Assembly (NCBI GenBank): GCA_016765335.1
Contig: JAESQE010000567.1
Span: 1-11,185 of the forward strand
From: Planctomycetaceae bacterium
GTDB lineage: Bacteria > Planctomycetota > Planctomycetia > Planctomycetales > Planctomycetaceae
Length of the DNA: 11,185 nt
Direction: 5' to 3'
Notes under the pieces: model-generated
Database searches by the model: none
Told to the model about the DNA's origin: nothing
Seen by the model: the letters and a program-made list of their open reading frames with translations, nothing else
Made by a program: the position numbers and the translations under genes
Part shown: one piece after another, positions 5,529-11,185 of the stretch
Numbering within the stretch: position 1 is the first letter of the stretch
Layout of the letters: every line of letters starts with the position of its first letter

Positions 5529-8500
5529 ATGGCTAACTACTGGCGAAGTCTGGAAGAATTACACGATAAGCCTTCTTTTCAGGAGTATCTGCACCGGGAA
5601 TTTCCCGAAGCTGCATCGTTGGTGCCTGATGGAGTTTCCCGTCGTCGTTGGTTACAGGTCATGGGAGCCTCATTGACACTTGCTGGAGTTACAGGTTGTC
5701 ATTGGGAGGACGAAAATGTTGGCACCTACGCCAATCGACCTGCGAATCGTATTCCAGGAGTTCCTGTTAAGTATGCAACCTTACTTGAACGATCTGGCGT
5801 AGCCATTGGGGTACTGGCCACTTCTTACGATGGTCGCCCCATCAAAGTAGACAACAATCCGGATCACCCCCAGGGGTTTTCAGGAACTGATGCATTCACG
5901 CAAGCCAGTGTTTTACAGTTGTACGATCCAGATCGTATTGCTCGTAATCCTGCTGATGGAATTCTTGAACAGCTTTATGATCCTAATCAGAATGCAGTTC
6001 TGAGAAAGCGAACCAAGGGAAAAACATCTGCTCAGGATTGGCAACAGTTTGAAAAGTTTGCAGCCAGTTGGTTAAAAGCCGTAAGTGCTAATGGCGGTCA
6101 GGGTGTGCGAGTACTTTGTGGGGCAAGTTCCTCACCTTCGTTGCACCGCATGAAAGCCGAGCTTGCGAAAAAACTACCAAAGTCAAAATGGGTTGAATTT
6201 GAACCGATCTCACGAGATCGCGAATTGCTCGGTACAGAGCTTGCAACCGGGAATCGTGTTCGGGTTCGATACCACTTGGATCAGGCAAAAGTAATTGTTG
6301 GCTTGGATTCAGACTTATTTGACTATCACCCCGAAGCAATGCGGCACGTCAAGCAGTGGTCTAACAGCCGTGTTCCAGAACTAGGGGATATGAACCGAAC
6401 TTATGCTGTAGAAAGCTGCTACACGCGATTAGGTCAAAATGCCGATCACCGAATTCCCATTGCATCGTCTCGCATTTCAGCGTTTTTAACTGAATTGGCA
6501 GATAAAGTACAAAGCGCTCTGGCTGGATCACTTCCCAGCGAAGGTGAAGCAAAAGGGGATACTGCTCGGCAGATCCTGGATGCAATGGTTGACGACTTGG
6601 TTAAAAATCAAGGCAGCAGCTTGCTTGTTGCTGGGCCATCTCAGCCACCAGAAGTCCATGCCCTGTGCCTTCAACTGAACAGCTTGCTCGGCAACCTTGG
6701 CAAGACTGTCACCGCCGTTTCCGCACCAGATACAGACCGCCAAACTCATGCTCAAGCGATTCAGTCACTTGCAGATGAAATCACCGCCGGCACCGTAGAA
6801 ACGCTTATCGTTTTGGGTGGCAATCCAGTTTACAACACCCCTTCAGATATTAACTTTGAAGAGTTGATGTCAAAAGTGCCAACCACAATTCGCCTGGGGC
6901 AGTACGATGATGAAACATCGCTGGCCTCACAGTGGTACGTACCTGAAACACATGACTTCGAAGCCTGGGGAGATGGTCGCAGTTGGGACGGATCTCTTGG
7001 GATTCGTCAACCGTTGCTATCGCCACTCCACAAGGGTGTTTCTGACATCGAACTGCTTGCCATTCTTTTGCAACAGGACGAACGAAACGGTCAACAAATT
7101 GTAAGAAAAACCACTGGCATCCTGGTCAAAGGATTAACGAATAACGTTTGGCAACAAGCGATTCATGACGGTTTCTTCCCGAAGACAGCTCTTCTCACGA
7201 TTAAAAACCTGGCTATCACTGAAGACCTCAGTGCTAAGCTTGCACCATGGGCAGAACAGGTTAAGTCAGCCAAAAGCGACAAAAGCAGCCTCGAAGTTGT
7301 CTACTCCCTTGATGACTGCGTGCATGATGGGCGATTCGCCAATAATGCCTGGCTTCAGGAGTTGCCAGCGTCTTTAACAAAGCTGACCTGGGACAACGTT
7401 GCAACAATCAGCCCGAACACCGCCTCCCAACTTAATGTAAAAGATGGCGACCAAATTCAGATTTCTCAATCGAGCGGAACAGCATCGCTTACCGTTCCTG
7501 TTGTGCAAATTCCTGGCCAAGCGGATGGTTGCCTGGGTATCACCGTTGGGTACGGCCGGACAGCTGCTGGTCATGTTGGAGGCAGCCTGGTTGATGACAT
7601 CGAACCTGTTGGAACCAGCGCCTATCAACTAATAACAGCAACATCTGCTGGCTACGATACCGCAGTGAAAGTCGTCAGCCTTGGCAAAAAACAACTTCTG
7701 GCAACAACTCAGGATCACTGGGCCATCGATGTTGCGGGAATGCAAGAAATTGGCAAACGAGTAGGTAGCTTAGTCCGCGAAGGCACAGCCAAGGAGTTCA
7801 AATCGACTCCAGACTTTGCTGAAAATCGCGTCCATCACCCAGAATTAGAATCTCTTTGGACCGAACATGAATGGTCTGATGAATATCAATGGGGCATGGG
7901 AATCGACTTGGCTCGCTGTGTTGGTTGCAGTGCTTGCCTGACATCCTGCCAGTCTGAAAACAATATTCCGGTTGTTGGCCGAGATCAAGTTTCTAAGAAT
8001 CGAGAAATGCACTGGCTGCGGATTGACCGTTACTTTGTAACCAGTCTCAAAAGTGAAGATTCTAAGACTACCGAAATCGACCCCATCAACATGGGGGTTT
8101 CAACTCAACCTGTGACTTGCATGCACTGTGAAAATGCTCCTTGCGAGCAGGTCTGTCCGGTTGCAGCAACGATGCACAGTTCTGAGGGCCTCAACGAGAT
8201 GGTCTACAACCGCTGTATCGGCACCCGGTACTGTGGAAACAACTGCCCTTACAAAGTTCGCCGCTTCAATTACTTCAGCAATGCGAAACCATTGATGAAG
8301 GAAGAGAAAGAATTGGTTCAACTTGTACTGAATCCGGAAGTTACGGTTCGAAGCCGTGGCGTGATGGAAAAATGTACTTACTGTGTCCAACGAATCCAAA
8401 ACGGAAAAATCACAGCTAAGAACGAACGACGTATGCTGGCTGATGGCGAAGTCAAAACAGCTTGTCAGGAAGCCTGTCCTACTGACGCAATCAGTTTTGG

Positions 8501-8765
8501 TAACCTGCAAGATAAACAGAGCCAGGTTTCCAAGGACCACGCCAACGCAAGATCTTATGCAATGCTTGGTGAATTAAATGTCAAGCCACGTACACAATAC
8601 ATGGCTCGCATTCGTAATCCTCATCCTTGGCTCGAAGCTGGTTACTACCTGCAACCTCACGAAGTACATGGTCATGGTAGTGAAGGTCATCACAACGGCG
8701 ATGACAAAAACAGTGAAGACCACCACGGTCACGATGAAGAAAAAAGCAAAGCTGAAACAAAGTAA
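5529..8765 (+). CDS. actB: ACIII fused molybdopterin-like and iron-sulfur subunit ActB
   Basis: ActB is the large peripheral subunit that carries electrons from quinol oxidation at ActC toward the haems. Its 1078 residues contain an N-terminal YWRSLEEL segment, a Tat-like SRRRW motif (37-41) with a lipobox-like VTGC (C57), and a molybdopterin-oxidoreductase-like domain (about 60-740). The ferredoxin-like domain (about 785-1010) has cluster motifs C797/800/803/807, C864/867/872/876, C896/902/906 with Thr899 where a fourth Cys would be, and C949/952 with C979/983. This implies three [4Fe-4S] clusters and one [3Fe-4S] cluster. The molybdopterin-like domain has no N-terminal cluster-binding Cys motif, as expected for ActB, which is not thought to bind molybdenum. 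The C-terminal tail (1044-1078) is rich in His and acidic residues. No clear Shine-Dalgarno precedes the ATG, but the start matches the family N-terminus. Confidence 0.94.
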   Translation: MANYWRSLEELHDKPSFQEYLHREFPEAASLVPDGVSRRRWLQVMGASLTLAGVTGCHWEDENVGTYANRPANRIPGVPVKYATLLERSGVAIGVLATSYDGRPIKVDNNPDHPQGFSGTDAFTQASVLQLYDPDRIARNPADGILEQLYDPNQNAVLRKRTKGKTSAQDWQQFEKFAASWLKAVSANGGQGVRVLCGASSSPSLHRMKAELAKKLPKSKWVEFEPISRDRELLGTELATGNRVRVRYHLDQAKVIVGLDSDLFDYHPEAMRHVKQWSNSRVPELGDMNRTYAVESCYTRLGQNADHRIPIASSRISAFLTELADKVQSALAGSLPSEGEAKGDTARQILDAMVDDLVKNQGSSLLVAGPSQPPEVHALCLQLNSLLGNLGKTVTAVSAPDTDRQTHAQAIQSLADEITAGTVETLIVLGGNPVYNTPSDINFEELMSKVPTTIRLGQYDDETSLASQWYVPETHDFEAWGDGRSWDGSLGIRQPLLSPLHKGVSDIELLAILLQQDERNGQQIVRKTTGILVKGLTNNVWQQAIHDGFFPKTALLTIKNLAITEDLSAKLAPWAEQVKSAKSDKSSLEVVYSLDDCVHDGRFANNAWLQELPASLTKLTWDNVATISPNTASQLNVKDGDQIQISQSSGTASLTVPVVQIPGQADGCLGITVGYGRTAAGHVGGSLVDDIEPVGTSAYQLITATSAGYDTAVKVVSLGKKQLLATTQDHWAIDVAGMQEIGKRVGSLVREGTAKEFKSTPDFAENRVHHPELESLWTEHEWSDEYQWGMGIDLARCVGCSACLTSCQSENNIPVVGRDQVSKNREMHWLRIDRYFVTSLKSEDSKTTEIDPINMGVSTQPVTCMHCENAPCEQVCPVAATMHSSEGLNEMVYNRCIGTRYCGNNCPYKVRRFNYFSNAKPLMKEEKELVQLVLNPEVTVRSRGVMEKCTYCVQRIQNGKITAKNERRMLADGEVKTACQEACPTDAISFGNLQDKQSQVSKDHANARSYAMLGELNVKPRTQYMARIRNPHPWLEAGYYLQPHEVHGHGSEGHHNGDDKNSEDHHGHDEEKSKAETK
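8658..8762 (+). other. His/acidic-rich C-terminal tail of ActB
   Basis: The last 35 residues of ActB (1044-1078) include eight His in clusters such as HEVHGHG, GHH and DHHGH, plus many Asp, Glu and Lys. It lies beyond the iron-sulfur domain and reads like a flexible, metal-binding extension. Its composition is unlike the rest of the protein. The open frame is continuous with no sign of a frameshift. Confidence 0.7.
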
Positions 8766-8773
8766 TTAATGAA

Positions 8774-8803
8774 TCTGGAACAGGAATAACAACCTGCTTC
8801 AGA
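8774..8803 (+). repeat. 11-bp imperfect hairpin between actB and actC
   Basis: TCTGGAACAGG (8774-8784) pairs with CCTGCTTCAGA (8793-8803) across an 8-base loop, with one mismatch and one G-T wobble. It starts 9 bases after the actB stop codon. What follows is A-rich, not T-rich, so it is not a classical terminator. An intercistronic mRNA-stabilising or processing structure is more likely. Confidence 0.5.
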
Positions 8804-8861
8804 ATTAAAATATGTATCTAAGAGTCTGATTCTTTTTCAATCAATACGAAGTAATACCAAC

Positions 8862-10268
8862 ATGGCATCCATCACTACGACGCCTTACGATGTGACCCTG
8901 GAAACACCAGGCAAGCGTGCACTGCTCGTGACTGGCGATAATGATTATCAATCAGTGACAGACAATGTCTGCCTGCTTGCAGAAAAGCCGATTCATACCA
9001 TCCCCAAAGCCTACTGGGTGGCATTAGCATTTTGCGTTGCGTTATTGGGCCAGTTGGGAATTTGTATTGGCATCCTGTTTACACAAGGTGTTGGCGTCTG
9101 GGGAAATATGTCCCCGGTATTTTGGGGTTGGCCTATTGTCAACTTCGTTTTCTGGGTCGGAATTGGTCATGCTGGTACATTGATTTCTGCGATTTTGTTT
9201 CTCTTCCGCCAAAACTGGAGAACCGGAATTAACCGAGCTGCCGAAGCGATGACGATTTTCGCCGTTGTTTGTGCAGGTTTATTTCCCGGGATTCACATCG
9301 GTCGAGTCTGGGTCTTTTTCTGGCTGTTCCCGATACCTAACACAATGCTGCTTTGGCCTCAGTTTAGAAGCCCGTTGCTTTGGGACGTATTTGCAGTTTC
9401 CACCTATGCAACAGTATCTATCTTGTTCTGGTACATGGGAATGATTCCCGACCTGGCAACATTCCGAGACCGAGCAACACAACCGATCCGTCAATTTGTC
9501 TATGGCATTCTATCACTCGGCTGGACTGGATCTGCCCGTTGCTGGCATCGATACGAGCGAGCCTACCTGTTACTAGCCGCGCTGGCTGCACCACTTGTTT
9601 TGAGTGTGCATACTATTGTGAGTTTCGATTTCGCTGCCTCGCAGCTACCTGGTTGGCATACATCAATCTTTCCACCGTATTTTGTCGCCGGGGCAGTATT
9701 CAGTGGGTTTGCGATGGTTGCAACTCTACTCATTCCAGCAAGAGTTTTATGTGGTTTAAAAGATATCATCACCATTCGACACTTGGAAAACATGTGTAAA
9801 ATCATGCTCGCAACCGGCCTGATGGTTGGTTATGCGTATGCCATGGAATTCTTCGTCGCCTGGTATGGCGGCAACCCGTACGAACAGTTTGCATTTGTGA
9901 ACCGGGCATTTGGTCCTTACTGGTGGGCCTACTGGACGATGGTGTCGTGCAACGTCATTAGTCCTCAGTTGTTCTGGATTCCTTGGTGTCGTCGAACGCC
10001 ATGGTTCATTTTCATTGTTTGTATCTTCATCAATATTGGTATGTGGTTTGAACGATTTGTCATTACTGTCACTTCACTTAGCCGGGACTTTTTACCCTCT
10101 AGTTGGGGTTACTTCCAACCAACTATTATCGATTGGCTGATGTTAATTGGTAGTTTTGGTTTGTTCTTCACATTGTTCTTACTCTTCTGTCGATTCTTGC
10201 CTGTTGTGGCAATGGCGGAAGTAAAAGGTGTGATGCCTGAGAAACACGACGAACAAGAGATTGAGTAA
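8862..10268 (+). CDS. actC: ACIII NrfD/PsrC-like quinol-oxidising membrane subunit ActC
   Basis: ActC is the integral membrane subunit where menaquinol or ubiquinol is oxidised, and it is proposed to take part in proton translocation. The 468-residue protein has a soluble N-terminus (1-48), about ten hydrophobic segments (roughly 50-73, 89-115, 128-150, 172-193, 233-255, 271-292, 314-336, 355-372, 380-400, 424-446) and a short charged tail. Family landmarks include [20 protein letters not shown] (94-113), [13 protein letters not shown] (123-135), FPGIHIGR (141-148) and [10 protein letters not shown] (248-257). H145, H250 and D256 lie in or at the ends of helices and are candidates for the quinol and proton sites, which is inference. 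The length is typical for ActC. It follows actB by 96 bases and precedes actD by 125 bases. No strong ribosome site is visible, but the start agrees with the family. Confidence 0.94.
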   Translation: MASITTTPYDVTLETPGKRALLVTGDNDYQSVTDNVCLLAEKPIHTIPKAYWVALAFCVALLGQLGICIGILFTQGVGVWGNMSPVFWGWPIVNFVFWVGIGHAGTLISAILFLFRQNWRTGINRAAEAMTIFAVVCAGLFPGIHIGRVWVFFWLFPIPNTMLLWPQFRSPLLWDVFAVSTYATVSILFWYMGMIPDLATFRDRATQPIRQFVYGILSLGWTGSARCWHRYERAYLLLAALAAPLVLSVHTIVSFDFAASQLPGWHTSIFPPYFVAGAVFSGFAMVATLLIPARVLCGLKDIITIRHLENMCKIMLATGLMVGYAYAMEFFVAWYGGNPYEQFAFVNRAFGPYWWAYWTMVSCNVISPQLFWIPWCRRTPWFIFIVCIFINIGMWFERFVITVTSLSRDFLPSSWGYFQPTIIDWLMLIGSFGLFFTLFLLFCRFLPVVAMAEVKGVMPEKHDEQEIE

Positions 10269-10272
10269 ACGC

Positions 10273-10288
10273 AGATCAGTTTTGATCT
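10273..10288 (+). repeat. Perfect 6-bp hairpin between actC and actD
   Basis: AGATCA (10273-10278) pairs exactly with TGATCT (10283-10288) across a GTTT loop, 4 bases after the actC stop codon. No T-tract follows. It is the third intercistronic hairpin of the operon and probably acts, if at all, on mRNA stability or processing. Confidence 0.4.
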
Positions 10289-10384
10289 ATCAGGTCCAAA
10301 AGTAAAATAGAGTAATTTAAGTTTTCAATAAATAAGGCTCTTCATATTTCATGGCATTCGCCTGAATTCAAAAGAGTTGGTAAC

Positions 10385-10389
10385 GAGGT
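10385..10389 (+). promoter_or_regulatory. Shine-Dalgarno of actD
   Basis: GAGGT lies 4 bases upstream of the ATG at 10394 and selects that start. It is the clearest ribosome site in the act operon; actB and actC have no recognisable one. Confidence 0.65.
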
Positions 10390-10393
10390 CAAG

Positions 10394-11185
10394 ATGTCTA
10401 CGGCAGTTGAACAATCCGATTCGCAAGCCGAAGGTTGCACCGAAGATCAGGGAACCCTTACCGGTTACGTGGCGGAGTTCCCTAATCCGACAGCACTCAA
10501 AAAAGCGGCGGCTAAAACTCGTGATGCAGGCTTCAAGTCTTTTGATTGCTATGTGCCTTTCCCGGTGCATGGAATCGACGAAGCAATTGGTATTAAACCC
10601 ACACGTTTGCCGTATATTGTTGCTGCCTGTGCAGCCATGGGAACAATCGTTGCAGTCTTCCTACAGTGGTTCACAAACGCGTACGACTACCAATACATTA
10701 TCAGCGGAAAGCCATTCTTCAGTATTCCAGCAAGTGTTCCAATCACTTTCGAATTAACGATTTTGTTCTCTGCTTTTGGTGCGTTACTCGGAATGTTCGC
10801 ACTGAACAATCTGCCTCAATTTTACAATCGATTGTTTCTCCTTGATCCATTCCTCAAAGCAACTTCCAACGGTTTCTTTCTTGGTATTGATTCAAAAGAC
10901 CCAAAGTTTCATGAAAAAGGCACAAAGGATTTTTTAGTTTCTCTGGGGACTGCGGATGTCATTTCGTGTATCGAACCTAAAACAAATACCAACCTTCCAA
11001 AGATTCTATTCCCGATTGCAGCATGTTTGATGATTTCGAGTTTAGTTCCGCTGGTAATCATTGCCAAGATGCGAGTCGTACCAACCAACGTGCCACGATT
11101 CGAACTTATTCACGACATGGACTTTCAGCCAAAACTCAAAACTCAACGTTTTTCAAGGATGTTTGCTGATGGACGTGGAATGCGA
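10394..11185 (+). CDS. actD: ACIII subunit ActD (DUF3341), probably fused to ActE; incomplete at right edge
   Basis: The visible 264 residues are open to the window end. Residues 20-193 form a DUF3341/ActD domain: a soluble N-terminal part with [14 protein letters not shown] (53-66), two membrane helices (about 72-91 and 113-139) joined by a loop, and a second soluble part with [12 protein letters not shown] (161-172). ActD is a membrane subunit packed against the quinol module; its catalytic role is unclear. The frame does not stop where ActD usually does. A third hydrophobic helix (202-225) is followed by DM-x2-QP (241-246) and FADGRGMR (257-264), which resemble the N-terminal part of the monohaem subunit ActE. 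A CxxCH haem motif would be expected further right. Upstream, GAGGT supports the start. The ActD call is firm; the ActE fusion is an inference from these motifs. Confidence 0.9.
   Translation, partial: MSTAVEQSDSQAEGCTEDQGTLTGYVAEFPNPTALKKAAAKTRDAGFKSFDCYVPFPVHGIDEAIGIKPTRLPYIVAACAAMGTIVAVFLQWFTNAYDYQYIISGKPFFSIPASVPITFELTILFSAFGALLGMFALNNLPQFYNRLFLLDPFLKATSNGFFLGIDSKDPKFHEKGTKDFLVSLGTADVISCIEPKTNTNLPKILFPIAACLMISSLVPLVIIAKMRVVPTNVPRFELIHDMDFQPKLKTQRFSRMFADGRGMR
10997..11068 (+). other. Third membrane helix linking the ActD and ActE-like parts
   Basis: Codons 202-225 of the actD frame encode a continuous hydrophobic segment ([20 protein letters not shown] and following VIIAK). Separate ActE proteins begin with a lipoprotein signal; here a helix takes that place and would keep the following cytochrome-like sequence on the periplasmic side. 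No lipobox ending in Cys is seen at its end. Confidence 0.65.
11090..11185 (+). other. ActE-like segment at the end of the ActD frame (start of a monohaem cytochrome)
   Basis: Residues 233-264 contain DM followed by QP (241-246) and FADGRGMR (257-264). In ActE proteins a DM-x2-QP stretch and an FxDGRSxR stretch lie between the anchor and the haem domain, so the match in order and spacing is telling. The window ends before any haem motif, so identity as ActE is not proven here. Confidence 0.68.

Noticed and set aside
8100..8540. Open frame of 146 codons on the minus strand opposite the ActB iron-sulfur domain
   Set aside because: The plus-strand frame encodes the Cys cluster motifs. The antisense frame has no family signature or ribosome site I can support.
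5529..8765. ActB as an active formate dehydrogenase or other molybdoenzyme
   Set aside because: The N-terminal iron-sulfur Cys motif and catalytic residue context expected of such enzymes are absent, and the operon lacks cofactor-related partners.
4731..11185. Alternative reading of the operon as a Qrc, polysulfide reductase or Nrf-type nitrite reductase complex
   Set aside because: Those complexes share the NrfD-like and iron-sulfur parts, but the fused molybdopterin-like plus ferredoxin ActB, the pentahaem ActA and a DUF3341 ActD together are specific to alternative complex III.

Overview
The window most likely comes from a member of the Planctomycetota. It holds a respiratory alternative complex III (ACIII) operon, has moderate GC with many A/T-rich gaps, leaves wide spaces between genes of one operon, and carries a eukaryote-like UDP-N-acetylhexosamine pyrophosphorylase. 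The phylum is inferred from gene content; no rRNA or other phylogenetic marker is present.

Layout. Positions 214-2845 hold three minus-strand genes that probably form one transcription unit. In transcription order they are a coiled-coil protein with a C4 zinc ribbon (2144-2845), a small DUF5658-like membrane protein (1697-2086), and a UDPGP-family nucleotidyltransferase of the UDP-GlcNAc pyrophosphorylase type (214-1647). A 422-bp divergent intergenic region (2846-3267) separates them from a plus-strand PPP-family metallophosphatase (3268-4080). A 650-bp region without a gene follows (4081-4730), and then the ACIII operon runs to the right edge: actA pentaheme cytochrome c (4731-5426), actB fused molybdopterin-like plus iron-sulfur subunit (5529-8765), actC NrfD-like quinol-oxidising membrane subunit (8862-10268), and actD (10394 to the end, incomplete).

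How the genes work together. ACIII replaces the cytochrome bc1 complex: it oxidises membrane quinol at ActC and passes electrons through the ActB clusters to the haems of ActA and, in known complexes, of the monohaem subunit ActE, and then to a cytochrome c or oxidase. The visible part of the operon supplies the quinol site, a four-cluster iron-sulfur wire and five c-type haem sites. ActF and the usual downstream oxidase genes would lie beyond the right edge.

Most notable points. The ActD reading frame does not stop after its DUF3341 domain. It continues through a third membrane segment into sequence that looks like the start of ActE, so this is probably an ActD-ActE fusion with a membrane helix in place of the usual lipid anchor. 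ActB has a Tat/lipobox-like N-terminus and an unusual His/Asp/Glu-rich C-terminal tail. Each of the three gaps inside the operon contains an inverted repeat able to form a hairpin. The 650-bp region ahead of actA contains a perfect 14-bp palindrome and a 9-bp direct repeat immediately before the start codon. I see no mobile element, CRISPR array, tRNA or rRNA.
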